DNA from: Paenibacillus larvae subsp. larvae
GTDB lineage: Bacteria > Bacillota > Bacilli > Paenibacillales > NBRC-103111
Direction of reading: 5' to 3'
DNA: 64,000 bases
NCBI RefSeq assembly: GCF_002003265.1
Contig: NZ_CP019687.1
Span: 930,001-994,000, forward strand
Shown here: positions 36,092 through 45,389 of the stretch, piece by piece
Position numbering within the stretch: position 1 is the first letter of the stretch
How the letters are laid out: the number at the start of each line of letters is the position of its first letter
The notes under the pieces: generated by a model
Seen by the model: the letters and a program-made list of their open reading frames with translations, nothing else
What the model was told of the DNA's origin: nothing
Databases searched by the model: none
Program-made: the position numbers and the translations under genes

Positions 36092-36369
36092 TTTATTAAA
36101 ATGACTGACGTTCATTCGTTCTGGTTTTTGTTTTTTTGTCCTTCAAACGAATTTGTGCCCTAATAAGCCAATCTTCCAAACGATGTTGCTCAAATAGTTC
36201 AAACTCGTTAAATTAACCTGAAAATTACGAGTAAAGGATTAGATTCGTTCATGATATCTTTATATAGAAAAAGCATGTTAATTAGAGTATAATTAGTTTA
36301 AAATTTGTACCTATAAATTAAATAGGGAGATATAATTCAAATTCGTTATTATAAATGGAGGGATATCTA
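36092..36369 (+). promoter_or_regulatory. Upstream region of gmuD
   Basis: AT-rich, with TATAAT near 36290 as a possible -10 element. No cre box was recognised by eye. GGAGGG at 36357-36362 is the ribosome site for the TTG start of gmuD. Confidence 0.4.
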
Positions 36370-37779
36370 TTGAAATTTCCACATGATTTTTTATTTGGGG
36401 CTGCTTCAGCTTCTTATCAAGTAGAGGGCGCATGGAATGAAGATGGAAAAGGCATTACGAATTGGGATGTTTTTTCAAAAATTCCCGGTAAAACATATAA
36501 TCAGACAAATGGCGACGTGGCTATTGATCATTATCATCGGTATAAAGAAGATATCCGATTAATGGCTGAAATGGGCTTGGAATCTTATCGTTTTTCCATC
36601 TCGTGGGCACGGATTCTACCGGCTGGTGATGGAGAGATAAACGAAAAAGGAATAGATTTTTATAACAGAATCATCGATGAATGTTTAGAATATGGGATTG
36701 TTCCGTTTGTTACTTTGTACCATTGGGACTTGCCATTGACACTGGAAGAAGATGGCGGATGGACGAATAAGCGGACAGCAGAGGCGTTTGTAAAGTATGC
36801 AGAGATTTGTTTTAGAGCATTTGGAGACCGGGTGAAACATTGGATTACATTTAATGAGACCGTTATGTTTTGCGGGTTAGGGTATTTAAAAGGTGCCCAT
36901 CCGCCAGGCATTCAAAATGATGTTCCAAAATATTTTCAAGCTACTCACTATGTGTTTTATGCACATGCGAAAGCAGTTAATTTGTACAAACAGTTAAAGC
37001 AATATGGAGAGATTGGCATAACACACGTTTTCTTGCCTGCATATAGCATAGATAATCAGCCGGATAACATTTTGGCGGAACGTCATGCTAATGAATATGA
37101 GACATTTTGGTTCTATGATCCGATTCTGAAAGGAGAGTATCCATCTTATGTTACACAGCAATTAAAAGAAAAGGGATGGATACCTAACTGGACGATTGAA
37201 GAGTTAGAGATGATCAAACAAAACGCCGGGAAAAACGATTTTATCGGTTTAAACTATTATCAACCCATACGAGTGGAACGATATTATAAGGATATTGAGA
37301 ATGAGGAACATTCTAGAGAAACATCTACTCTTGCTCCAGGTAATCCTTCTTTTGACGGATTTTATCGAACAGTACGGATGAAAGACAAAACATATACAAA
37401 ATGGGGATGGGAAATATCACCGGAAGGTTTTTTAAATGGCCTGCATATGTTAAAAGAGCGATATGGCAACATTAAAATGTATGTAACGGAAAACGGGCTT
37501 GGTGATGAAGATCCAATTATTGATGGAGAAATTGTAGATGTACCGCGAATTAAATATGTTGAAGAACATTTAAAAGTTATAAAGCGTGCTATCAAAGAAG
37601 GAATTCATCTAAAAGGATATTATGCATGGTCAGTTATTGATCTGTTAAGCTGGTTAAATGGTTACAAGAAGCAGTATGGTTTTATTTTTGTAGATCATGA
37701 TAATAACTTAAAACGTAAAAAGAAGCTTTCGTTTCACTGGTATAAGCATATCATTGCAACGAGGGGGGAAGAGTTATAA
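36370..37779 (+). CDS. gmuD: GH1 6-phospho-beta-glucosidase (GmuD-like)
   Basis: A glycoside hydrolase family 1 enzyme that cleaves phosphorylated beta-disaccharides entering through a PTS. ITFNETVMF carries the acid/base Glu and MYVTENGLGDED the nucleophile Glu. WLNGYKKQYGFIFVDH contains the Lys-x-Tyr phosphate clamp that marks 6-phospho enzymes. FPHDFLFGAASASYQVEGAW is the N-terminal signature. I use TTG 36370, since the upstream ATG at 36355 overlaps the GGAGGG site. Gene order with a UTRA regulator and a ROK kinase behind it copies gmuD-gmuR-gmuE of the Bacillus glucomannan operon. The PTS genes gmuBAC are not upstream. Confidence 0.87.
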   Translation: MKFPHDFLFGAASASYQVEGAWNEDGKGITNWDVFSKIPGKTYNQTNGDVAIDHYHRYKEDIRLMAEMGLESYRFSISWARILPAGDGEINEKGIDFYNRIIDECLEYGIVPFVTLYHWDLPLTLEEDGGWTNKRTAEAFVKYAEICFRAFGDRVKHWITFNETVMFCGLGYLKGAHPPGIQNDVPKYFQATHYVFYAHAKAVNLYKQLKQYGEIGITHVFLPAYSIDNQPDNILAERHANEYETFWFYDPILKGEYPSYVTQQLKEKGWIPNWTIEELEMIKQNAGKNDFIGLNYYQPIRVERYYKDIENEEHSRETSTLAPGNPSFDGFYRTVRMKDKTYTKWGWEISPEGFLNGLHMLKERYGNIKMYVTENGLGDEDPIIDGEIVDVPRIKYVEEHLKVIKRAIKEGIHLKGYYAWSVIDLLSWLNGYKKQYGFIFVDHDNNLKRKKKLSFHWYKHIIATRGEEL

Positions 37780-37809
37780 AAGGAAAAAGGTAATTTTAGG
37801 AGACGGAAT

Positions 37810-38517
37810 ATGAACGTAAAGTATAAAAAAATTGCGGACAGTTTAGAGAAAGATATTCGCGAGGGAAAATTCAATGAGACAAAAAAGTTGCCGACGGAAG
37901 AAGAGTTAATGAGTATATTCCGAGTTAGCCGAAATACGATACGTAAAGTTGTGGGGCAGCTTGTCAATCGGGGTTACATTTTTCAGGTGCAAGGAAGCGG
38001 GATGTTTTTACGGGAAACACCCATAACAGATTATATTAATTTAGGAAGTCTGCGTGGTTTAACGAAAAATCTTGTTTCACAAAATATTGAAACAAAAGTA
38101 TTAGAGTTACATGTAATAGAAGCCAATGAGGCATTAGCTGAACGGATGCAATGTCAGTTAAGAACGAAACTATATTTTGTGAAACGATTACGAATTGTAG
38201 ACGGTAAATCATTTTCGATTGAAATAAGCTTCTTTAAAAAAGACGTTGTGCCATATTTAAATGAAGAAATCGCATTAAACTCCATATACAGTTATCTAAT
38301 TGAAGACTTGCACCTCAACATCGGGTTTGCAGATAAAGTGATTAGTTGTGAAAAGATAGACAAAGAAAGTGCACAATTATTGGAAGTAAATGAACATGAT
38401 CCGGCGCTTCTTATTGAAAATACAGTATACCTTGTAAATGGAACGATATTTGAGTTATCTCAATCCATGTTTCATTATCAGAAAACGAAGCTTTTAAATC
38501 GAATTAATTTTAAATAA
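37810..38517 (+). CDS. gmuR: GntR/UTRA-family regulator (GmuR-like)
   Basis: A winged-helix domain (YKKIADSLEKDIREGKFNET, LPTEEELMSIFRVSRNTIRK) and a UTRA ligand domain (TKLYFVKRLRIVDGKSFSIE, LLIENTVYLVNGTIFELSQS). UTRA regulators sense phosphorylated sugars and repress their catabolic operon. It lies 30 bases behind gmuD with AGGAG before ATG, exactly where gmuR sits in Bacillus subtilis. Since only gmuD and a broken gmuE remain beside it, its regulon here is probably just gmuD. Confidence 0.85.
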   Translation: MNVKYKKIADSLEKDIREGKFNETKKLPTEEELMSIFRVSRNTIRKVVGQLVNRGYIFQVQGSGMFLRETPITDYINLGSLRGLTKNLVSQNIETKVLELHVIEANEALAERMQCQLRTKLYFVKRLRIVDGKSFSIEISFFKKDVVPYLNEEIALNSIYSYLIEDLHLNIGFADKVISCEKIDKESAQLLEVNEHDPALLIENTVYLVNGTIFELSQSMFHYQKTKLLNRINFK

Positions 38518-38589
38518 AATGATACCGGGCCAGGAGCTATTTTTATGGTAAGTCCGGTCAATTGATTGATGCAAGTGGCGGATCTCATT

Positions 38590-38740
38590 TGTAAATTAAC
38601 GGGTTCGGAAATCTGGTTGAAGAGCCGGGCTTTTTGAACCCGTTAATTAACGGCTATTGTGCTTCCGGACTCAACCTGGTGGCAGCCGCTATCATATTAT
38701 GGAATGCAGCCTGGCTTGTAAGTTATTTCTTTATGCTGTA
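38590..38740 (+). mobile_element. C-terminal scrap of a Tn3-family transposase
   Basis: A frame without a start ends SGLNLVAAAIILWNAAWL, which matches the conserved Tn3 transposase end (LNLV.AAI.LWNT.YL). Upstream residues are out of pattern. It lies inside the degraded gmuR-gmuE interval and may mark how gmuE was damaged. Confidence 0.5.
38594..38648. repeat. 13-bp perfect inverted repeat
   Basis: AATTAACGGGTTC at 38594-38606 and GAACCCGTTAATT at 38636-38648 flank a 29-base loop containing another small stem. No T run follows. It overlaps the Tn3-like scrap. Confidence 0.5.
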
Positions 38741-38789
38741 ATCCTATCCAGAAAATGTTCAATCACAATAGAGGAGGTCCCCAATGCTG

Positions 38790-39127
38790 GTGCATTCTTT
38801 TTTTTGAATTATCTGGAGGGCATGACAAAAGTATATAAAGAAAATGAAAAAAAGGTAAAAGGGAATTGCCATCAGCTGTCCGGGAACAGTAGATGTAAAT
38901 GCGGGGATGATTTATCACGGTGGTGCGTTACCGTATTTACACAAGCAAAACCTGGCAGGGCTATTACAAGATCAATGTAATATTCCTGTAACGATAGAAA
39001 ATGATGCAAAAAGTGCAGCAATGTTTATCCAAATGTCGTTACATGTAAATTTCAAAATGATGCAAACTTATTTGGGGCATTGTATAACTTTTTTGAAATT
39101 CAGCAAGAAAATAGTTTAGTCGTATAG
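38790..39127 (+). pseudogene. gmuE: ROK-family fructokinase (GmuE-like), internally deleted
   Basis: IAISCPGTVDVNAGMIYHGG, ALPYLHKQNLAGLL and NIPVTIENDAKSAAM are the middle of a ROK sugar kinase of the GmuE type. After a deletion of well over 100 residues the very end appears in another frame (FQNDANLFGALYNFFEI, stop 39125-39127). The N-terminal ATP site is absent. The position right after gmuR supports the gmuE label. It is non-functional. Confidence 0.7.
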
Positions 39128-39347
39128 TCTGTGTTGATGTTTTTAGTATTCTAATGAACGTTTTTTTGAATTAAAAATTTTTGAGTGTCCGCCATCGCCG
39201 ATATACTAGTACTGACATTCTCCATTCCTCGGGTATCTGCAAATTGAACAGTGGTGGAATAATTACCTTTTGCAAAATTAAAAAGCAAAATGGAGGGAGC
39301 GAAGTACCTCGGTCGGGGTAGATGAAGATATTTACTCCTGAATTGCT
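39128..39347. other. Intergenic, no gene seen
   Basis: No open frame with a ribosome site and no recognised repeat between the gmuE relic and the hairpin before the next gene. Confidence 0.4.
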
Positions 39348-39388
39348 ACCGTTCAACCAACAACTATCTAAGTATCTGGGTGAACGGT
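39348..39388. repeat. Hairpin before the direct repeats
   Basis: ACCGTTCA at 39348-39355 pairs with TGAACGGT at 39381-39388 around a 25-base loop, without a T run. Confidence 0.4.
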
Positions 39389-39450
39389 AAACATGTTACT
39401 ATAAATAAGAAAACATATTACCATAAATAACTTTGTTTATATAGTATAAT
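39389..39450 (+). promoter_or_regulatory. Direct repeats next to a promoter
   Basis: AACATGTTACTATAAATAA (39389-39407) and AACATATTACCATAAATAA (39412-39430) are 17/19 identical with a 23-base period. A TATAAT at 39445-39450 follows, so the second copy overlaps the -35 position. This arrangement suits an activator or response regulator binding twice on one face of the helix. Confidence 0.5.
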
Positions 39451-39492
39451 ATAGATGTCCAAATAAAATATTCCAAAAAGGGGAGTGTTTGA

Positions 39493-40212
39493 ATGCGAAA
39501 GGGTATTTTATCACTATTTCTAATAGCTAGTCTTAGTTTTACATTATCAACTTCCGTATTTGCGGAAAATAACTCTACGCCAGCAATGAAAAATTCTGCA
39601 GAAAGTTTACCTTCAAGTTATCTTTTGAAATATAAAGGTAAATTTCGATCTTTTGATCAAGTTTATGCCGCTTTCGGACAAGAAGTTAGACCAATGACAA
39701 ATGCAGAGAAAGCTAAAGGTGAATATGCTTATAGTGTTCAAACTCCAGATGAATTAGCAGCTTTATTATCGCATATGAAAGATCAAAAAGAATTAGCAGA
39801 AAGTCAGGTTCAAACAGTTTATATGGATAAAGAAAGTAGAAGTTTAAACACTCTAACGAAAAGTTTAAACTCTCGAGAGAATATTAAAACAGAAACGTTT
39901 GAAGAGAACATTTATGATAATTATCTTTATTGGATTAAAGGATACGTAACAATTGATTATGTTCCACGGTCAGGGAAAATAACAAAAACTACCGCTAGAA
40001 GTGCTTTGTTAGGCGTTACATACGGCCATACATGGAAACCAGAGACTCCAAGAATTTCTGTACTATCCGATATAAAACGGCAAGTTATATTCGAAGGTGT
40101 GGTAACTACCAACATAGTTGCTGGTGGAATAGGTGAAGTTATATCAACTGACGTTAGTCATACAATGATTGTTCAAAGCGTCCCTACAATTGAAGGTCCA
40201 ATTAAAAACTAG
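39493..40212 (+). CDS. Secreted protein of unknown function
   Basis: I do not recognise a family. 239 residues with a clear signal peptide (MRKGILSLFLIASLSFTLST, cleavage near VFA) and GGGGAG before ATG. The mature part begins with a polar region (YLLKYKGKFRSFDQVYAAFG), contains a coiled-coil-prone stretch around residues 95-125, and ends in a strand-rich domain (YLYWIKGYVTIDYVPRSGKI, GVVTTNIVAGGIGEVI). No Cys, no wall anchor. It stands alone with its own promoter repeats and terminator. A toxin-like or surface role is possible but unproven. Confidence 0.65.
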   Translation: MRKGILSLFLIASLSFTLSTSVFAENNSTPAMKNSAESLPSSYLLKYKGKFRSFDQVYAAFGQEVRPMTNAEKAKGEYAYSVQTPDELAALLSHMKDQKELAESQVQTVYMDKESRSLNTLTKSLNSRENIKTETFEENIYDNYLYWIKGYVTIDYVPRSGKITKTTARSALLGVTYGHTWKPETPRISVLSDIKRQVIFEGVVTTNIVAGGIGEVISTDVSHTMIVQSVPTIEGPIKN

Positions 40213-40287
40213 TAATCAGCTTCTAAAAGAGTTAATAAGTAAAACTAAAAGCCGCATCCTTAAAGGGGCTGCGTTCAAATCATTAGT

Positions 40288-40330
40288 AAGAGACTGCTTT
40301 CCTTACAATTTAGGAAAGCAGTCTCTTTAA
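40288..40330 (+). terminator. Strong terminator
   Basis: AAGAGACTGCTTTCCT at 40288-40303 pairs perfectly with AGGAAAGCAGTCTCTT at 40312-40327, followed by TAA and an AT-rich flank. Confidence 0.8.
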
Positions 40331-40513
40331 GTATTGTATTATAGCAATCGGAATGTCTAAGTTAAAATTGAAGGCTAATCATACCTTTAGAGTAATTTAT
40401 TGAATAAATGACGTATATTAGTAAAATAAAGAAAACTTAATATAAAAATATATTGAATACTATCTTATTCTGCTATATACTTGATTTGCCAAAAAAAAGG
40501 AGGTACATATAAA

Positions 40514-40981
40514 ATGAAAAAATTTATTAAACATGCAATCCTAGCTTCCGTATGTGCTGCAGGTATTGCAGGTCTGGGCGTATCGGATGCAAAAGCAGCA
40601 GGCAATATTGAGGACACGTACTATTGTTTAGGCTTCGATGTTCCCGGATATACGGATTCATCTTTTGTAAGACCGGCGAGGGAAAAAACCGATGCTACTT
40701 CTGTTTATGTGAAAGGGCATAAAGCAGATAATGCTCGGGTGTGGTATGCAACAACATACGTAAATCCTAAAAAATTTAGTTCGGATGATCCGAGAACCTA
40801 TGTATCAGCCGTGTTACCGGGAAAGAAAGGATTAAAAATTAGACCTGATGGATCTGGTAATTATTTATTAAATAATGCCTACGAACGTTTCGGAAACAGT
40901 CAGATTACGATTAGAGGTTTTAAGGACGAAATCTATTCTACATATAACGTATGGTTTTGGTGGAGTCCGGATTCAATCTAA
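40514..40981 (+). CDS. Small secreted bacteriocin-like protein (DUF2712-like, tentative)
   Basis: A 155-residue exported protein with a signal peptide ending SDAKAAG and AAGGAGGT before ATG 40514. The mature part (FDVPGYTDSSFVRPAREKTD, ATSVYVKGHKADNARVWYAT) and the C-terminal YSTYNVWFWWSPDSI recall DUF2712 or lactococcin-972-like secreted proteins in general layout: one beta-rich domain and a Trp-rich end. The match is weak. It is the first gene of a six-gene block with three membrane proteins, an ABC ATPase and an anchored protein, the usual plan of bacteriocin export/immunity loci. Confidence 0.5.
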   Translation: MKKFIKHAILASVCAAGIAGLGVSDAKAAGNIEDTYYCLGFDVPGYTDSSFVRPAREKTDATSVYVKGHKADNARVWYATTYVNPKKFSSDDPRTYVSAVLPGKKGLKIRPDGSGNYLLNNAYERFGNSQITIRGFKDEIYSTYNVWFWWSPDSI

Positions 40982-41048
40982 TTACATAATTACATAGAGC
41001 AGCAATCTTCCTTTTGGGAATTGCTGCTCCTTGTCTGGAGTGAAAATC

Positions 41049-41860
41049 ATGATTCAGTTGCTAAAAGTAGAGTGGGCCAAAGCTTTCTGGAATAAACATT
41101 TTTTCGGCGCCTTGTTCGTGGGGATTGCGATGTCCTGCATCCATATTGTCACCAGCATTCTCCCCAATCTGCCTGTCCCTTTAGAACTTTCCCAACTAGA
41201 TACCCCGTATAATCTATGGATGGGTATTGACGGTATGAATGCGATGCACTTTTCCTTTTACTTCATTCTTCCGCTGCTTGTTGCTATCCCCTATTCGGAT
41301 TCGTTATGGCTGGACAGAAAGAACGGATATATGAAAGTCAGCATCATCCGCACGACCAGAAGGAAATATTATTCGAGTAAATTTGTTATTTGTTTTATCA
41401 TGGGGTTTTTGGTCGTGATGTGTACACTGATGTTTGATTTCATGGCAGCGTCTATGTTATTGCCCAGCGCGTTACCCCCCATCCTTCTTTCGGACCTTAT
41501 TATTATTTGCAAACTTTGGAATATTTTGTAGGGGTTTATTATACTAGCCCTCTGTTATTCGTTATGATGTATACAGGGATCGCTTCGCTTTATGGAGCTA
41601 TTTTCTCCTGTTTCTGTTTTTCCCTTTCTTTCCTGGTGAATAACAAGTTTGTCATACTTTCAGGTGCGTTCATCCTGATGCTGTTCCTGTATGGCATCCA
41701 AGTGCCCGATCCATTTATACCTGTTCAAATTATAAAGGCCCATACATCGGTAAGGATCTCCGATATACCTCTATATTGGACAGTAGATGGTCTCGTTTTA
41801 TTAGGGTTGACTATAGCTATAACCATATGGGGGGCAAGGAAAAAAGATGTTCTCCAATAA
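41049..41860 (+). CDS. Membrane protein of the ABC block (permease-like), one frameshift
   Basis: About 270 residues and six predicted helices. MIQLLKVEWAKAFWNKHFFG at the start is typical of ABC-2 type permeases (short cytoplasmic helix, then the first membrane segment). The frame breaks near 41504: one extra T gives DLYYYLQTLEYFVG and carries on to 41860. ATG 41049 has GGAG upstream. It overlaps the next gene by 14 bases, indicating translational coupling. It probably forms part of the exporter or the immunity complex. Confidence 0.7.
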
Positions 41861-42653
41861 CGACTTACTTGAAAAGGAAATCAAGACAAAGATTTCAGTT
41901 TCCTTAATTGCTGTGTTGGCCGTTCTTTTCTATATGATTTCTTACCATACGCTTCATACAGTCCCAACCTTGCATTATTTAGATTTATTTGTTCCCATTA
42001 CAGGCCTTACCAATCTGTATTTTATTACACCTATTGCTCTGTTTTCCTACTTATATGGGTTAGGATTCATGGAGGATCCTTACAGGGTAATCAGATTCGC
42101 ATCCAGAAAAAAACTGTTTAAAAAACGGTTCCGCTTTATGTTGTTTATTAGCATCACAGTTTCGGCAGCCATAATAGGAACGGCATTTGTATCCGCTATA
42201 TTATTTAATAAAGGTCTAAATACCTGGACGACTACCGAAAGTCTAATCTATCAAGTCGCGGTTAATTTAGATATGGAAAGTACCTGGGCAAACAACCTGT
42301 TTTTGTACCAATCCTATTTGGTCACCCTAATACGATTTATGCTTTACAGCTTAGGGATTTCCATTGTTTTATTATTGGCAGACATGATCTACTTGATCAG
42401 CAAGACCAAATGGGTATCGTTTGTATCCGTGATGTCTTTGCTTTTTCTAGAATATCTTATGGAAAGAAATGAGCTGGATGTCCATATTTTTAGCCGATAT
42501 ATTTTTTGGTCAACGGATACTTGGCTGGAGCCTGCAACAATGGGACTTTATGCAAGCTATATCCTAGTTTTATTTGTTGTCTTCTATTTTATCAATCAAT
42601 CGATGTACTTGCGGTTCAATTATTTCTCTGTAGGGAAGAGGGAGGGAGAATGA
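41847..42653 (+). CDS. Second membrane protein of the ABC block
   Basis: 268 residues, about six helices, no named family. It begins with a charged cytoplasmic segment (NNDLLEKEIKTKIS) and has a basic loop RFASRKKLFKKRFRF after the third helix, as do many ABC-2 permeases of peptide exporters. It overlaps both neighbours (14 bases before, ATGA after), so it is translated as a unit with them. Confidence 0.7.
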   Translation: MFSNNDLLEKEIKTKISVSLIAVLAVLFYMISYHTLHTVPTLHYLDLFVPITGLTNLYFITPIALFSYLYGLGFMEDPYRVIRFASRKKLFKKRFRFMLFISITVSAAIIGTAFVSAILFNKGLNTWTTTESLIYQVAVNLDMESTWANNLFLYQSYLVTLIRFMLYSLGISIVLLLADMIYLISKTKWVSFVSVMSLLFLEYLMERNELDVHIFSRYIFWSTDTWLEPATMGLYASYILVLFVVFYFINQSMYLRFNYFSVGKREGE

Positions 42654-43453
42654 GGAAATTTCTGATCCTCTTGAAAAGGGATTTTCTATTCGGGCTTGAG
42701 GAAAATAAAGGGAAACTATTGGTAATCTTTATTTTGATGATCATTATGATCAAAGTAAACTCTTCAAGTTTAAGTCCCTCCAATATAGGGGATATCGTGT
42801 TGGGATTACTGGAAGGGTACGATAAAACGAAAGACGAGGTTTTCCATATTCCCGCATCCTGGATATGTTTTCATTTGTCAGCTGTGTATATCGTTAGTCA
42901 TTATACAGCGGATGATTTGCATGATCATGGTCCCTATATATTAACCAGAACGAATAATAAAAGCACATGGTGGCTGAGCAAGAGCGTATGGATCGTCATG
43001 AACGTTACCCTATACTATCTTCTGTTTGTGATGATCGTTTTGGTCTGGGGATTCGTAACCCGAACGTTATCTTATAGCTGGAGTGAAAACTCCCTGCAAC
43101 GGTTGCCCCAATCTGTAACCGATGCATCATTAGCCATAGTATTGATGAAAACCATAATCATTTCGTTTTTCTTCACCCTGATGTGCTGTCTCCTCCAACA
43201 GACATTAAGTATGCTAATCAAACCCATTTATGGCTTCATTACAGTGGCAGCTTTAGTGGCCATCTCTTCTTTTGTAGATCAAATCGGGTCTCCGGGAAAC
43301 TATGGGATGATCGCCAGGACGGAATTATTTCGAAATGAAGAGGGGACGATGCTCTCGCAATGTTTCATGGTTAACGGAACCATCGCCGCAGTTTCGTTCA
43401 TAGCCGGTCTTTTATATATACTAAAGAAAGATGTCCTGTCGGCACAGGATTAA
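42650..43453 (+). CDS. Third membrane protein of the ABC block
   Basis: 267 residues with about six helices. MRKFLILLKRDFLFGLEENK at the start and ILTRTNNKSTWWLSKSVWIV in the middle are ABC-2 permease features. ATG 42650 overlaps the previous stop (ATGA) and is preceded by GGGAGGGAG; the frame is open further upstream, but that part only shadows the previous gene. It lies 12 bases before the ATPase gene and is presumably its partner. Confidence 0.7.
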   Translation: MRKFLILLKRDFLFGLEENKGKLLVIFILMIIMIKVNSSSLSPSNIGDIVLGLLEGYDKTKDEVFHIPASWICFHLSAVYIVSHYTADDLHDHGPYILTRTNNKSTWWLSKSVWIVMNVTLYYLLFVMIVLVWGFVTRTLSYSWSENSLQRLPQSVTDASLAIVLMKTIIISFFFTLMCCLLQQTLSMLIKPIYGFITVAALVAISSFVDQIGSPGNYGMIARTELFRNEEGTMLSQCFMVNGTIAAVSFIAGLLYILKKDVLSAQD

Positions 43454-43465
43454 AGGAGAATATGA

Positions 43466-44116
43466 ATGAGTGTATACGCTAAAATGATAAAGGTGAATAA
43501 GACTATACAAGGGCAGCGCGTTTTATGTGATATCAATTTGGAGTTTCATCAAGGAAGAATATATGGCCTTCAAGGAAAGAATGGTTCCGGCAAAACGATG
43601 CTTTTAAGAGCGTTATGCGGATTAATTATTCCGAATACCGGAGAGGTCATCGTGAATAATCAAACATTAAATGCCAAACATTCTTTCCCTGAAAGTGTAG
43701 GCATCTTGATCGAATATCCGGGTTTTTTGCCTCAATATACAGGATTTAGAAATCTTCAGTTGTTGGCGTCCATTAGGAAACAAATTACTGATGATCAAAT
43801 TCGCGAGTCCTTATTATGGGTGGGGCTTCAACCGGAAGATAAAAGGAAATATAAGAAGTATTCACTGGGTATGAAACAAAGGCTGGGCATTGCCCAGGCC
43901 ATTATGGAAGATCCTGAACTGCTTTTGCTGGACGAGCCGACGAATGCTTTGGATTCTGACGCCGTTGAGAGCATGAGGGAGTTATTATTGAATTTGAAGA
44001 ATAAAGGAAAAACCATTATTGTGGCAAGTCATGATAGGGAAGAAATCGATTATTTGGCCGACGAGAAAATTATTTTAGAGAATGGCAGGGTCACTTCCAT
44101 TGAGGTGATCTCATGA
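43466..44116 (+). CDS. ABC transporter ATP-binding protein
   Basis: 216 residues with every ATPase motif: Walker A GKNGSGKT, signature YSLGMKQRLGIAQA, Walker B LLLLDEPTNALD, and the switch His in VASHDREE. This short form is typical of bacteriocin immunity or antimicrobial-peptide exporters (BcrA/LanF-like). AAAGGAG precedes ATG. It energises the three upstream membrane proteins by inference. Its stop overlaps the start of the next gene (ATGA). Confidence 0.92.
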   Translation: MSVYAKMIKVNKTIQGQRVLCDINLEFHQGRIYGLQGKNGSGKTMLLRALCGLIIPNTGEVIVNNQTLNAKHSFPESVGILIEYPGFLPQYTGFRNLQLLASIRKQITDDQIRESLLWVGLQPEDKRKYKKYSLGMKQRLGIAQAIMEDPELLLLDEPTNALDSDAVESMRELLLNLKNKGKTIIVASHDREEIDYLADEKIILENGRVTSIEVIS

Positions 44117-45134
44117 TACATGTCAGCAGAAAAACAGGCGAATCCTGATTGCTTTTTTTATGCTTCTCTTCCTAATTGCTTTTGTAATAAGCTATTATTC
44201 TGTAAATAAACCGGTGCTGGATAATACGATAAAGAAAGATTACAAAATGAGTGAAAAGGGAGTTACCTTACAAAGTTATGATAGGGAAATCCATGTAAAG
44301 CCCTATCAAATCAATGAGGAATTAACGGAACTGGCGCAGTCGGAAGACCCTGATTTTGTTGTCATTGATGTACCGGTAGAAATAAAAAATACGTCCGAAA
44401 AAGAGATCAGACCTTTTGTAGAGGGATTTACTGTTACTTCATTTTCGAATATAGGTTTTTCCACATACTCCAATTTGAGTTTGGACGATATGATGTCCGA
44501 AAATATTGGAGATTTTCAGGGAAATATTTTACCCGGGAAAAGCATGAAAGGGGTGCTGAATTTTAGACTGGATTCCAGAATTATCAATAGCGATAAGTTG
44601 GCTCTGGTCCCTTGGATTCCCTACGATCAACATGTAACGAAATTGTATGAACAGAAAATTTATCTAAATGTGGACGATCAGGGAAAGAAAAGGGTAAACG
44701 ATATGGACAAAATTAAGGAATTAAGCCAAAAGGGCCAACAGAAAAAAAACATTATTTCAGAACCTATCGAAACTGCCTTGGCATTTGAAAATGCCAGAAT
44801 TAGAAATGACGGGGAAACGATGTATAAGATGCTTATGGATAAATCAGAAAAAGATAAATTTAAGATTGACCGGGGAAATAAAGGCAACGAGATGGAATTT
44901 AAAGTAACAGCTGATCATGCTAAAGTGGAAGATTATTATGACAAAGTAGATAATGTGCATTATATCTCACTTACCTATAAAAATGCTGACAATCAAGAAA
45001 TAGAAGTACACTATAAAGTAGGACAAAAAACAAATAAGTACTATGTTCGGTACGTTGAGGATTTAAATGAAATTATAAAGAGGAAAAACTTGAAAAAAAT
45101 GATGAGTAAACTTATATTTATCTTCCCAAGGTAA
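44113..45134 (+). CDS. Membrane-anchored extracytoplasmic protein, one frameshift
   Basis: One N-terminal helix (RILIAFFMLLFLIAFVISYY) anchors an exported domain of about 300 residues: a strand-rich first part (FVVIDVPVEIKNTSEKEIRP, SMKGVLNFRLDS) that looks like a DUF4352-type immunoglobulin fold, and a C-terminal part (ETALAFENARIRNDGETMYK, HYKVGQKTNKYYVRYVE) perhaps of the DUF5105 type. The frame breaks near 44136; AAAAA to AAAAAA gives SRKNRRILIAFF. ATG 44113 overlaps the ATPase stop. A candidate immunity protein of the locus, by position only. Confidence 0.6.
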
Positions 45135-45141
45135 ATTTTCG

Positions 45142-45195
45142 CAAAAAACACACGATGTGATTGCAAGCTGATGTAATTGCATCGTGTGTTTTTTG
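45142..45195. terminator. Terminator of the ABC/bacteriocin-like block
   Basis: CAAAAAACACACGATG at 45142-45157 pairs with CATCGTGTGTTTTTTG at 45180-45195, with an inner stem between. It ends the block that begins at 40514. Confidence 0.85.
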
Positions 45196-45389
45196 AGCTT
45201 TATTTCCTGGGTTGATATATCCGGAGTCGGTAAAATTCCTTAGCCCGCTGGGAACTTTTCTAAAAAGGTAATAGGTTTTAATTTACTATACATATGTACA
45301 AAATACGGATTTTGTGAAAATATTAATCAGAAAGGTTTAACCTAAGGGCTTTTGCTTTAGTCAATTCGTTATGACAGCTGCCGCAAAGG

